From positions 1-64,000 of the forward strand of contig NZ_JAKZHV010000004.1 in the NCBI RefSeq assembly GCF_022568835.1: 64,000 nucleotides of DNA, read 5' to 3'. The DNA is from Arsenicicoccus piscis (GTDB taxonomy: Bacteria > Actinomycetota > Actinomycetes > Actinomycetales > Dermatophilaceae). Under the pieces are notes generated by a model, which was given only the letters and a program-made list of their open reading frames with translations, was not told the origin of the DNA and made no database searches. The translations under genes and the position numbers were made by a program. Shown here piece by piece: positions 56,119 to 64,000 of this stretch (position 1 is the stretch's first letter; each line of letters starts with the position of its first letter).

Positions 56119-56592
56119 GTGAGCGTGATCGCGATCCTCAACGGCCCGAACCTCAACCTCCTCGGCAAGCGTCAGCCGCAGATCTACGGGCACGAGACGC
56201 TCGAGGACCTGCACCGGCGGTGCGAGCGCCGCGCCGAGCGCTACGGGATGACGGTGGACTGCCGACAGACCAACCACGAGGGTCAGATGATCGACTGGAT
56301 CCACGAGCTGCGCACCTCGGTGGCCGGCGTCGTCATGAACGCCGGCGGCTGGACCCACACGTCGGTCGCGCTGCGGGACGCGCTGGTGACGGTCGAGGCG
56401 CCGTTCATCGAGGTGCACATCTCGAATGTCCATGCGCGAGAGGACTTCCGGCACCACTCGTACCTCTCGGCCGTGGCCGCGGGGGTCATCGCCGGGTGCG
56501 GCACGCTGGGCTACGAGCTGGCGATCGACGTGATCGCCGAGGGGTTCGCCGGCAAGACCGTGGGCGTCAGCGGCGAGCCGTCCGCCCGCTAG
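56119..56592 (+). CDS. aroQ: Type II 3-dehydroquinate dehydratase
   Basis: 157 aa. [17 protein letters not shown] carries the active-site Arg and Tyr, followed by [28 protein letters not shown] and [17 protein letters not shown] with the catalytic His region. It dehydrates 3-dehydroquinate in aromatic synthesis. The family usually has REPEIYG; here RQPQIYG. The GTG at 56119 gives the standard N-terminus. No other shikimate gene is adjacent, so it might also serve quinate breakdown. Confidence 0.92.
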   Translation: MSVIAILNGPNLNLLGKRQPQIYGHETLEDLHRRCERRAERYGMTVDCRQTNHEGQMIDWIHELRTSVAGVVMNAGGWTHTSVALRDALVTVEAPFIEVHISNVHAREDFRHHSYLSAVAAGVIAGCGTLGYELAIDVIAEGFAGKTVGVSGEPSAR

Positions 56593-56613
56593 CGCGCGCG
56601 GTCCGAGGGAGCG

Positions 56614-57378
56614 TCAGCGCGGTGGCATCCGCAGGGCGCCGTCCATCCGGATCACCTCGCCGTTGAGCAGCGGGTGCGCGACGACGGCCTCGACGAGCTG
56701 GGCGTACTCCTCGGGACGCCCGAGGCGCGCCGGGTGGGGGACGAGCGCGGCCAACGACTCCTTGGTCTCGGCCGGCAGGCCCGCCATCATCGGCGTCTCC
56801 ATCGTGCCCGGGGCGATCGTGACGACGCGAATCTGCTTGTCCGCCAAGTCTCGTGCCGCAGTGAGGGTGAGGGCGGCGATGGCGCCCTTGGAGCTCGCGT
56901 AGGCCGCCTGCCCCACCTGACCGTCGAACGCCGCGATCGACGCGGTCATCACGACGACACCGCGGTCGCCGTCGACGGGCTCGTTGTCGACCATCGCCTC
57001 CGCACCCTGCGCGAGGGCATTGAACGACCCGACGGAGTTGATCTCGAGGACGGTGCGGTAGGTCTCGAGCGGCAGCCGACCGCGCCGCGACAGGATGCGA
57101 CCCGGGGTGGCCACGCCGGCGCAGGTGACGACGACGCGCAGCTCGCCGAGCTCCTTGGCGGCGGCCACCGCAGCGCCCATCGCCGCCTCGTCGCGAACAT
57201 CGGTGGCCACGAAGCGAGCTCGCTCACCCAGCTCGTCGGCCAGCGCAGCGCCGCGGGAGCTCTCGAGGTCGGCGATCACGACGGCCGCGCCGAGCTCGTG
57301 CAGCCGACGGACGGTCGCCTCGCCGAGCCCTGAGCCGCCGCCGGTGACGAGCGCCGAGGTGGTGTCGGTGATCTTCAT
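56614..57378 (-). CDS. Short-chain dehydrogenase, 3-hydroxyacyl-CoA dehydrogenase type
   Basis: 254 aa. The NAD site is TGGGSGLGEATVRRL; ASIAAFDGQVGQAAYASSKGAI holds the catalytic Tyr and Lys; APGTMETPMMAGLP is typical of HSD17B10-like 3-hydroxyacyl-CoA dehydrogenases. It would oxidise 3-hydroxyacyl-CoA in fatty or branched acid breakdown. The ATG at 57378 overlaps the acyl-CoA dehydrogenase stop (ATGA), so the two form one unit. Confidence 0.9.
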   Translation of the reverse strand: MKITDTTSALVTGGGSGLGEATVRRLHELGAAVVIADLESSRGAALADELGERARFVATDVRDEAAMGAAVAAAKELGELRVVVTCAGVATPGRILSRRGRLPLETYRTVLEINSVGSFNALAQGAEAMVDNEPVDGDRGVVVMTASIAAFDGQVGQAAYASSKGAIAALTLTAARDLADKQIRVVTIAPGTMETPMMAGLPAETKESLAALVPHPARLGRPEEYAQLVEAVVAHPLLNGEVIRMDGALRMPPR

Positions 57379-58532
57379 GACGTCTCCTTGAGCAGGTCGC
57401 GAGAGATGACGAGTCGCTGGATCTGGTTGGTGCCCTCGAAGATCTGGGTCACCTTGGCCTCGCGCATGTACCGCTCGGCCGGGAAGTCGGTGGTGTAGCC
57501 GGCGCCGCCGAGGACCTGCACGGCGTCGGTGGTGACACGCATCGCGGCGTCGGTGGCGATCAGCTTCGCGACCGACGCGGCCCGCCCGACCGGTCGACCG
57601 GCGTCCTTGAGGCGGGCTGCGTGCAGGTAGGTGGCGCGCGCCGACATGACGGCCGCCTCCATGTCTGCGAGCAGGAACGCGAGGCCCTGGTTGTCGGCGA
57701 TCGGTCGCCCGAACTGCACCCGGTCCTTCGCGTAGGACACGGCCAGGTCGAGTGCTCCTTGCGCGAGTCCCGTTGCGGCAGCGGCGATCCCGAGCCGACC
57801 GGAGTCGAGCGCGGCGAGTGCGATGGGCAGGCCCTGACCGACGGCACCGACGAGCCGGTCGCCGGACACCTCGACGTCCTCGAAGTGGATCTGGCTGACG
57901 GTGTCGCAGTGCAGACCCATCTTGCGCTCGGGCTCGGCGAACACGAGGCCGTCGGCGTCGGCCGGGACGATGAAGCAGGAGATGCCGCGACCACCGTCGT
58001 CGGAGGTGCGCGCGAAGGTCGTGTAGTAGTCGGCGTGCCCGGCGTGCGAGATCCACGCCTTCGACCCCTTGATCCGCCAGCTCGAGCCGTCGGCGGAGGG
58101 GGTGGCGCGCGTCGTCATGGACGCGACGTCGGAGCCGGCCCGCAGCTCGGAGAGGCAGTAGGCACCGAGCTGGTCGCCGCCGAGCATCGGCTCGAGCAGG
58201 GTGCGCTTCTGCTCGTCGGTGCCGAACCGGTCGAGCGGGAACATCGTGAGCGAGTGCACCGACACCCCGACGGCCACGGACATCCACACGCTGGCGATCT
58301 CCTCGACCACCTGCAGGTAGACCTCGTAGGGCTGCCCCATGCCGCCGTGCTCCTCGGGGTAGGGCAGGCTGAGCAGCCCCGACCGTCCGAGCAGCGCGAA
58401 CGTGTCCTTCGGGAACTCGTGCGCCGCCTCCGCGGCGTCCACCCGGGGCGCGAGCCGCTCGGCGCAGATCGCACGCGTCAGGTCGATGAGGTCCTGCGCG
58501 TCGTCGTCGGGCATCAGGCGCTGTGCGGGCAT
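57375..58532 (-). CDS. Acyl-CoA dehydrogenase
   Basis: 385 aa flavoprotein. Family segments YCLSELRAGSDVASMTTRA, WISHAGHADYY, RVQFGRPIADNQGLAFLLADM and IFEGTNQIQRLVISRDLL are present; the catalytic Glu lies in the EGTNQ region (QIFEGT). It catalyses the first oxidation of acyl-CoA degradation. The ATG at 58532 is supported by TATCGT 6 nt before it. Coupled to the SDR gene. Confidence 0.93.
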   Translation of the reverse strand: MPAQRLMPDDDAQDLIDLTRAICAERLAPRVDAAEAAHEFPKDTFALLGRSGLLSLPYPEEHGGMGQPYEVYLQVVEEIASVWMSVAVGVSVHSLTMFPLDRFGTDEQKRTLLEPMLGGDQLGAYCLSELRAGSDVASMTTRATPSADGSSWRIKGSKAWISHAGHADYYTTFARTSDDGGRGISCFIVPADADGLVFAEPERKMGLHCDTVSQIHFEDVEVSGDRLVGAVGQGLPIALAALDSGRLGIAAAATGLAQGALDLAVSYAKDRVQFGRPIADNQGLAFLLADMEAAVMSARATYLHAARLKDAGRPVGRAASVAKLIATDAAMRVTTDAVQVLGGAGYTTDFPAERYMREAKVTQIFEGTNQIQRLVISRDLLKETS

Positions 58533-58538
58533 GGCGTC

Positions 58539-58544
58539 ACGATA
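58539..58544 (-). promoter_or_regulatory. Leaderless -10 of the acyl-CoA dehydrogenase gene
   Basis: Minus-strand TATCGT followed by 6 nt and ATG 58532. Confidence 0.5.
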
Positions 58545-58619
58545 GGGCTTGACGTCGGGTGAGGGGAGAGCGCGCAGCCGGGCCCAACCGCCCCCTGGGT
58601 GCGACCGGCCAGGCACGCG

Positions 58620-58625
58620 TAGGCT
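58620..58625 (+). promoter_or_regulatory. Leaderless -10 of fgd
   Basis: TAGGCT followed by 7 nt and ATG 58633. Confidence 0.55.
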
Positions 58626-58632
58626 CGGCTGC

Positions 58633-59658
58633 ATGACCTTGACCATCGGCTACAAGGCGTCGTCCGAGCAGTTCGCCCCGCGGGAGATGGCCGACTACGC
58701 CGTCCTCGCCGAGGAGCTCGGCCTCGACAGCGTGTGGGTCGCGGACCACTTCCAGCCGTGGCGGCACAACGGCGGCCACGCCACCAGTGCGATCCCGTGG
58801 CTCGGGCACGTGGGGGCCCGCACCGAGCGGGTGACCCTCGGCACCTCCGTGCTCACCCCCACCTTCCGCTACAACCCCGCCGTCACCGCGCAGGCGTTCG
58901 CGACCCTCGGGTGCCTCTCGCCCGGCCGCGTCGTGCTCGGCGTCGGCACCGGCGAGGCCCTCAACGAGATGGCGGTCGGCTCCGTCACGGGGGAGTGGCC
59001 GGCGTTCAAGGAGCGCTTCGCCCGCCTGCGCGAGTCCGTAGACCTCATGCGTCGCCTCTGGTCCGAGGAGCGCGTGACGTTCGAGGGCGACTACTACCGC
59101 ACGACGGACGCCACGATCTACGACCGACCGGCGGAGCCGGTGAAGGTCTATGTGGCAGCGGGCGGTCCGCTGGTGGCGCGCTACGCCGGCCGCCGCGGTG
59201 ACGGGTTCATCTGCACGTCCGGCAAGGGCCGCGAGCTCTACCAGGACGAGCTGCTGCCGGCGGTCCGCGAGGGCGCCGAGAAGGCGCACCGGGACTACGC
59301 GGCGCTGGACAAGATGATCGAGATCAAGCTGTCCTACGACTCCGACCCCGAGCAGGCCCTGGAGAACACCCGGTTCTGGGCACCGCTGTCGCTCACCGCC
59401 GAGCAGAAGCACTCGCTGGACGACCCCACCGAGATGGAGGCCGCCGCCGACGCGCTGCCGATCGAGCAGGTCGCCAAGCGTTGGATCGTGGCGTCGCGGC
59501 CCGAGGAGGCGGTGGAGGCGGTCCGGTTCTACACCGATCTCGGGTTCAACCACCTGGTGTTCCACGGGCCGGGGGCCGACCAGGAGCGCTTCCTGCGCCA
59601 GCTCACCGAGCAGGTCGTGCCGGGGCTGCGCGAGCTGGAGCCGGCGCCCGCCCAGTGA
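58633..59658 (+). CDS. fgd: F420-dependent glucose-6-phosphate dehydrogenase
   Basis: 341 aa. Start [53 protein letters not shown] and [18 protein letters not shown] follow mycobacterial Fgd1 nearly throughout. It reduces F420 with glucose-6-phosphate in the cytoplasm, so the host makes F420. Start ATG 58633, 7 nt after TAGGCT; the upstream frame is non-coding. Divergent from the acyl-CoA dehydrogenase gene. Confidence 0.94.
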   Translation: MTLTIGYKASSEQFAPREMADYAVLAEELGLDSVWVADHFQPWRHNGGHATSAIPWLGHVGARTERVTLGTSVLTPTFRYNPAVTAQAFATLGCLSPGRVVLGVGTGEALNEMAVGSVTGEWPAFKERFARLRESVDLMRRLWSEERVTFEGDYYRTTDATIYDRPAEPVKVYVAAGGPLVARYAGRRGDGFICTSGKGRELYQDELLPAVREGAEKAHRDYAALDKMIEIKLSYDSDPEQALENTRFWAPLSLTAEQKHSLDDPTEMEAAADALPIEQVAKRWIVASRPEEAVEAVRFYTDLGFNHLVFHGPGADQERFLRQLTEQVVPGLRELEPAPAQ

Positions 59659-59762
59659 CGGCTCAGTGACGACCCGATGAGGTAACTCACACCCCTCGGG
59701 CTGGCCTCGGGACCCCTCGCCGGGGAGACTGGCGGCCACAGGATCGAGTCAAGGAGACCCTC

Positions 59763-60923
59763 ATGCCCGCACGCGACGCCGTCATCGTCGAGGCCGTCCG
59801 CACCCCCGTAGGCCGTCGCAAGGGGTCGCTCGCCGACGCTCACGCGACCGACCTGTCCGCCCACGTCCTCACGGCGCTCGCCGAGCGCTCGGGTGTCGAC
59901 CCGGAGGTCGTCGACGACGTCATCTGGGGCTGCGTCCAGCAGGTCGGGATGCAGTCGTTCAACGTGGGGCGCAACGCCGTCCTCGCCGCAGGCTGGCCCG
60001 AGACCGTGCCGGCCACCACCATCGACCGGCAGTGCGGATCCTCCCAGCAGGCCGTGCACTTCGCGGCCGCCGGGATCATGTCGGGGCAGTACGACGTGGC
60101 CGTCGCCGGTGGTGTCGAGCTGATGACCCGCATCCCGCTCGGTGCCCCGCTGGCGGTCAAGGAGCTCGGCTCGCCCTACTCCCAGGCCATGCTCGACCGC
60201 TACGGCGTCGACGGCTTCAACCAGGGCATCGGCGCCGAGCTGATGGCCGAGCGCTGGGGGCTGACCCGCGAGGCGTGCGACGAGTTCTCGGCCCGCTCGC
60301 ACGCCAAGCTCGCCGACGCCGTGGACCACGGGCGGCTCGAGGGTCAGCTCGCCCCGGTGCCGCTGCCCGACGGCTCCACCCTGACCGCCGACGAGGGGCT
60401 GCGCCGCGGCACCTCCGTCGAGTCGCTGGCGGGGCTGAAGACGGTCTTCAAGGACGACGGTGTCATCCACGCCGGCAACTCCTCGCAGATCTCCGACGGC
60501 GCGGCCGCGCTGCTCATGACGACCTCCGAGAAGGCCGCCGAGCTGGGCCTGACCCCCATCGCTCGCTTCCACACCGGGGTGCTCGCCGGCGACGACCCGG
60601 TGATGATGCTGTCGGCGCCCATCCCCGCCACCCGCAAGGTGCTGGACCGCTCGGGGCTGTCCCTGTCGGACATCGGCGTCTTCGAGGTCAACGAGGCGTT
60701 CGCCCCGGTACCGATGGCGTGGCTCGCCGAGATCGGCGCGGACGAGTCGCTGCTCAACCCCAACGGCGGCGCCATCGCCATCGGGCACCCGCTCGGCGCG
60801 TCTGGCGCGCGGATCATGACCCAGCTGGTGCATCACATGCGGGACAACAAGATTCGCTACGGCCTGCAAACCATGTGCGAGGGCGGCGGCATGGCCAACG
60901 CCACCATCCTCGAGCTCCTGTAG
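59763..60923 (+). CDS. Acetyl-CoA C-acyltransferase (thiolase)
   Basis: 386 aa. Nucleophile C91 is in DRQCGSSQQAVHFAA; GHPLGASGARIMTQL holds the catalytic His, and CEGGGMANATI the second cysteine. It cleaves 3-ketoacyl-CoA at the end of beta-oxidation (FadA-like, substrate unknown). Start ATG 59763, 7 nt after AAGGAG. Its TAG stop lies within a GTAGACC heptamer. First gene of a run with CaiB/BaiF and enoyl-CoA hydratase genes. Confidence 0.93.
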   Translation: MPARDAVIVEAVRTPVGRRKGSLADAHATDLSAHVLTALAERSGVDPEVVDDVIWGCVQQVGMQSFNVGRNAVLAAGWPETVPATTIDRQCGSSQQAVHFAAAGIMSGQYDVAVAGGVELMTRIPLGAPLAVKELGSPYSQAMLDRYGVDGFNQGIGAELMAERWGLTREACDEFSARSHAKLADAVDHGRLEGQLAPVPLPDGSTLTADEGLRRGTSVESLAGLKTVFKDDGVIHAGNSSQISDGAAALLMTTSEKAAELGLTPIARFHTGVLAGDDPVMMLSAPIPATRKVLDRSGLSLSDIGVFEVNEAFAPVPMAWLAEIGADESLLNPNGGAIAIGHPLGASGARIMTQLVHHMRDNKIRYGLQTMCEGGGMANATILELL

Positions 60924-60930
60924 ACCGTCC

Positions 60931-62100
60931 GTGCCAGGACCGCTGGAGGGCGTCCGGGTCGTCGAGGTCGCCGGGCTCGGTCCGGTGCCCTACGCCGGGC
61001 TGCTGCTCGCCGAGCTGGGGGCGGACGTCGCCCGGGTCGACCGGTCCGACCAGGTCGGCGTGCCCGAGGGCGGCGTCGCGCCGATGGCGTCGCTGCACCG
61101 CAGCCGGCCGAGCCTCGCCGTCGACCTCAAGTCGGAGGCCGGGCGCAGCACCGTGCTGCGCCTGGTCGAGCAGGCCGACGTGCTGCTCGAGGGGATGCGT
61201 CCCGGGGTGATGGAGCGGCTCGGGCTCGGCCCGGACGTGTGCCTGGCGCGGAGTCCCGGCCTGGTCTACGGGCGGATGACGGGGTGGGGGCAGGACGGAC
61301 CGCTGGCGTCGGCCGCGGGTCACGACATCACCTACGCAGCCCTCAGCGGAGCGCTGCACGTCACCGGACCGCCCGAGAAGCCTTATCCAGCAGCCAATCT
61401 CGTCGCCGACTTCGGGGGCGGGACGCTCTTCCTCGTGGTGGGTGTGCTCGCCGCGCTGCAGTCCCGGCACCGCACGGGCGTCGGGCAGGTGGTCGACGCG
61501 GCGATGGTGGACGGGGCGGCGAGCCTGCTCACCCTGGTCTACGGGTTGCTGGGCAGCGGCTGGGCGGACGAGCGGGGGAGCAACCTGCTCGACGGCGGCT
61601 GCCCGTTCTACGACAGCTATCGGTGTGCCGACGGTCGGTTCGTGGCGATCGGTCCGCTCGAACCGCCTTTCTACGCAGCGCTGCTCGCCGGTCTCGGGGT
61701 GACCTTCGTCACCGCGCAGTACGACCGGTCCGGCTGGCCGGAGCAGCGGCGCGTCCTCACCGAGGTGTTCGCGACGCGCACCCGGGACGAGTGGGTGGAG
61801 CACTTCGCCGGGACCGACGCGTGCGTCGCCCCGGTGCTCGCCCTCGGCGAGGCGCCCGACCACCCGCACCTGGCCGCACGCGACACCTTCGTCGAGGTGG
61901 ACGGCCACCGGGTGCCGCGCGTCGCTCCGCGCTTCAGCGCGACGCCCGGCCTCGACCCGACCCCGGCCCGCCCCGCCGGTGCCGACACACGAGCCGTGCT
62001 GGCCCACTGGGGGTTTGGCGACGACGAGGTCGAGGACCTGATCGTGTCCGGGGCCGTGGCTCAGGCCGCAGGCGACGACGCGTTAGGCTCGCGACCATGA
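60931..62100 (+). CDS. CaiB/BaiF-family protein, alpha-methylacyl-CoA racemase-like
   Basis: 389 aa. PGPLEGVRVVEVAGLGPVPYAGLLLAELGADV and GRMTGWGQDGPLASAAGHDITYAALSGAL match alpha-methylacyl-CoA racemases, with an active-site Asp likely in GHDITY and in the later VVDAAMVDGAASL. It probably racemises 2-methyl-branched acyl-CoAs before oxidation, rather than transferring CoA. Start GTG 60931, 7 bp after the thiolase. The stop overlaps the next ATG (ATGA). Confidence 0.9.
   Translation: MPGPLEGVRVVEVAGLGPVPYAGLLLAELGADVARVDRSDQVGVPEGGVAPMASLHRSRPSLAVDLKSEAGRSTVLRLVEQADVLLEGMRPGVMERLGLGPDVCLARSPGLVYGRMTGWGQDGPLASAAGHDITYAALSGALHVTGPPEKPYPAANLVADFGGGTLFLVVGVLAALQSRHRTGVGQVVDAAMVDGAASLLTLVYGLLGSGWADERGSNLLDGGCPFYDSYRCADGRFVAIGPLEPPFYAALLAGLGVTFVTAQYDRSGWPEQRRVLTEVFATRTRDEWVEHFAGTDACVAPVLALGEAPDHPHLAARDTFVEVDGHRVPRVAPRFSATPGLDPTPARPAGADTRAVLAHWGFGDDEVEDLIVSGAVAQAAGDDALGSRP
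62084..62089 (+). promoter_or_regulatory. Internal leaderless-type -10 before the enoyl-CoA hydratase gene
   Basis: TAGGCT within the 3' end of the CaiB/BaiF gene, 7 nt before ATG 62097. Confidence 0.45.
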
Positions 62101-62888
62101 GCGAGCTCAGCACCGACAAGGTCGTCGTGACTTCGGCCGACGGCATCGCCACCATCACCCTGGCCGCGCCGGAGCGGCTCAACGCCGTCGACCCGGCCAT
62201 GCTCGACGCCGTCGCCGACGCGGTCGTCGCCCTCGGCGAGGACCCGGCCGCCCGCGTGATCGTGCTGACCGGCGAGGGCCGCGGCTTCTGCTCCGGTGCC
62301 GACCTCGGCTCGGGCGACATCGCGGGTGACGACCCCGACACCGCCACCCTCGACGCGGCCGCCCGGCTCATCCGGGCCCTGACGCACTCGTCCCGACCCA
62401 CCGTGGCCGCCGTCAACGGCGTCGCCGCAGGCGTGGGGTGCTCGCTGGCGCTGGCCTGCGACTACGTGCTGGCGCGCGAGTCGGCGTCGTTCATGCTGGC
62501 GTTCAGCAAGATCGGGCTGATGCCCGACGGCGGGGCCACGCTGCTCGTCGCAGCGTCGATCGGTCGCGCGCGGGCGGTGCGCATGGCGCTCACGGCCGAG
62601 AAGGTCCTTGCCCCCACGGCGCTCGAGTGGGGCCTGATCGCTGAGGTCGCCCCCGACGCGGCGTTCGAGAGCCGCGTCCAGCAGCTCGCGACCAGCCTGG
62701 CGGCGGGCCCCACGCGGGCCTACGCGGCGACGACCGCAGCGATCAACGCGGCCACCCTCGCCGACCTCGACGGTGCCCTGGCCCGCGAGGACGAGGGGCA
62801 GGGAAAGCTGTTGCGCTCCAAGGACTTCTCCGAGGGAGTCGCCGCCTTCCGCGAGCGGCGTGAGGCGTCCTTCACCGGCTCGGACTAG
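62097..62888 (+). CDS. Enoyl-CoA hydratase/isomerase family protein
   Basis: 263 aa crotonase fold. Oxyanion segments are GRGFCSGADLG and NGVAAGVGCSLALACDYVLA. The usual catalytic Glu positions hold FSKIGLMPDGGAT, where the second Glu is replaced by Asp (PDGG), as in PaaG/isomerase-type members. Substrate unknown. ATG 62097 overlaps the previous stop and also has TAGGCT 7 nt upstream, so it may be transcribed separately as well. Confidence 0.9.
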   Translation: MSELSTDKVVVTSADGIATITLAAPERLNAVDPAMLDAVADAVVALGEDPAARVIVLTGEGRGFCSGADLGSGDIAGDDPDTATLDAAARLIRALTHSSRPTVAAVNGVAAGVGCSLALACDYVLARESASFMLAFSKIGLMPDGGATLLVAASIGRARAVRMALTAEKVLAPTALEWGLIAEVAPDAAFESRVQQLATSLAAGPTRAYAATTAAINAATLADLDGALAREDEGQGKLLRSKDFSEGVAAFRERREASFTGSD

Positions 62889-63597
62889 GTGGTCGTCCAC
62901 TGGCGCCCCGGTCGGGGTGAGCGGGCGGGGCTGTGCTACGGCGCGACCGACCGGCTCGTGATGGCGATCGTCAATCGCACCCGGGACTCGTTCTACGACG
63001 GCGGGGTGACCTGGGGGCTGGACCAGGCTCTCGAGCGCGTCCGGCAGGCGGTGCGGGACGGCGCGGACCTGGTCGACATCGGCGGCGTCAAGGCCGGCGA
63101 GGGCCCGGACGTCAGCGTCGCGGAGGAGAAGGCCCGGGTCGTCGACCTCGTCGCCGCCGTCCGTGCGGAGCACCCCGACCTGCTGATCAGCGTGGACACC
63201 TGGCGCGCCGAGGTGGGGGCCGCCGTCTGCGCGGCGGGCGCCGACGTCATCAACGACGCGTGGGGTGGACCGGGAGCGGGTGATCGTCGACCCGGCGCAC
63301 GACTTCGGCAAGGACACGCGCCACTCGCTCGAGGTCACCCGGCGGCTCGACGAGCTCGTCGCGCCGGGCTGGCCGGTGCTCGCGGCGCTCTCCCGCAAGG
63401 ACTTCGTCGGCGAGACCCTCGACCTGCCTGTCGCGGAACGTCTTTCAGGCACCTTGGCGGCCACGGCCATCTGCGCGTGGCACGGTGCCATGGTCTACCG
63501 CGCGCACGACGTGGCTGAGACCCGGCAGGTGCTGGACCTGGTGTCGTCGGTCCAGGGGCACCGACCCGCCCGGCGGCTGGTCCGCGGCCAGGGCTGA
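62889..63597 (+). pseudogene. folP2: Dihydropteroate synthase-like folP2 with an internal deletion
   Basis: The first part (from GTG 62889) reads MAIVNRTRDSFYDGG, ADLVDIGGVKAG and ISVDTWRAEVGAAVCAAGADVINDAWGG, a good DHPS N-terminal half. Directly at about 63260-63268 it jumps into another frame that starts VDRERVIVDPAHDFGKDTRHSLEVTRRLDE and continues to a normal C-terminus (63265-63597). About 50 family residues between INDAWGG and the VDRERV segment are missing, with a frame change. It cannot make a normal enzyme unless the sequence is wrong. FolP2 proteins are often not active DHPS even when intact. Confidence 0.8.
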
Positions 63598-63648
63598 GTC
63601 CTGGTCCGCGGTCAGGGCTGAGTCCTGGTCCGCGGTCAGGGCTGAGGC
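63577..63648. repeat. Three 24-bp tandem repeats at the folP2 stop
   Basis: Units 63577-63600, 63601-63624 and 63625-63648 begin CTGGTCCGCGG and differ at one or two positions. The first holds the folP2 TGA. They lie between convergent genes. Confidence 0.9.
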
Positions 63649-63655
63649 CAGCTGC

Positions 63656-64000
63656 TCAGAACCTCGGCGCCGGGAGCTCCTGGTGCGGGTCGACGACCTC
63701 CAGGGTGGGGCGCTTGGCGGTGATGTTGTCGCCGGACGAGCGACCGGTGAGCCGGCGGTGCACCCACGGACCGACATAGGTGCGGGCCCACTGCGCGTTG
63801 GCGCGCACGGCCTCGCGCCGCGGCAGGGACTCCATCGGCGGCAGCGGCACCCGCCAGTCGGCGTCGCCCTCGGCGAACCCGAGCGAGTGGAAGGCCTCGG
63901 CGGCGACGCGCGCGTGGCCCTCGGGCGTCATGTGGATGCGGTCGGGGGCCCACATCCGCCAGTCCTTGAGGGAGTCCAGCCCCCACTGGTTGAGGATGTA
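63656..64000 (-). CDS. SGNH/GDSL-family hydrolase, C-terminal part (partial)
   Basis: The minus-strand frame is open from the right window edge to the TGA at 63656-63658, giving 114 residues. WMWAPDRIHMTPEGHARVAAEAF-like MWAPDRIHMTPEGHARV contains the block V Asp-x-x-His of SGNH hydrolases (DRIH). The N-terminal GDS motif and oxyanion residues lie beyond the window. An esterase or lipase is likely; substrate unknown. Confidence 0.82.
   Translation of the reverse strand, partial: YILNQWGLDSLKDWRMWAPDRIHMTPEGHARVAAEAFHSLGFAEGDADWRVPLPPMESLPRREAVRANAQWARTYVGPWVHRRLTGRSSGDNITAKRPTLEVVDPHQELPAPRF

Overview
The window is a very GC-rich chromosomal segment of an actinobacterium. Mycothiol genes (mshA, mshD), an F420-dependent glucose-6-phosphate dehydrogenase, GlnR, CarD, an Rpf-type muralytic enzyme and a ppk-mutT1 pair all point to Actinomycetota. 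Gene content and the DUF222/HNH gene resemble the Intrasporangiaceae/Dermatophilaceae (Knoellia, Janibacter, Terrabacter type); that family assignment is inference. Nearly all of it is core genome. I saw no prophage, insertion sequence, CRISPR array or plasmid origin.

Layout. 1-907: end of a probable TreZ gene and a coupled conserved gene. 1095-10703 (minus): phosphate and nitrogen block, with pstS-pstC-pstA-pstB behind a PHO box, mutT1, ppk, mshD and glnR. 10896-14866: MoaD-like protein, membrane protein, nitrobindin-like protein, Fur regulator, YgfZ and a BKACE enzyme. 14867-15524: two arrays of a 9-mer repeat. 15525-17296: XRE regulator and HbhA-like protein. 17475-22950: asparaginase, dtd, DUF2516, hydrolase, mshA, YbjN protein, gpmA. 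23052-25689: phoU, divergent from phoR-phoP, with a second PHO box between them. 25723-31642: LpqE-like lipoprotein, carD, ispD-ispF, a PH-like/TetR pair, cysS, rlmB. 31679-33055: DUF4032 protein. 33138-39623: maltose-type ABC system (msiK; malE-malF-malG; malR). 39601-42454: fused OtsA-OtsB and a CBS-pair protein. 42531-45749: Ser/Thr kinase, c-di-AMP riboswitch with rpf, tRNA-Thr. 46145-49585: a broken DUF222-HNH gene with repeats, and a small ORF. 49585-53139: indolepyruvate oxidoreductase gene with two frameshifts. 53268-58532: FUSC protein, CoA-transferase, aroQ, SDR and acyl-CoA dehydrogenase. 58633-63597: fgd, thiolase, CaiB/BaiF protein, enoyl-CoA hydratase and a deleted folP2. 63656-64000: end of an SGNH hydrolase gene.

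How the genes fit together. PhoR-PhoP with PhoU should read phosphate status and act at the two PHO boxes to drive Pst uptake; Ppk stores the phosphate. MalEFG with MsiK imports maltodextrins under MalR, next to trehalose synthesis. The right end is a fatty-acid or branched-acyl-CoA oxidation neighbourhood. About twenty genes have a TAnnnT or CACGAT hexamer 6-7 nt before the start codon, so many transcripts are probably leaderless. Four loci (indolepyruvate oxidoreductase, folP2, the HNH gene and its repeat-filled tail) show frameshifts, a deletion or frame ambiguity.
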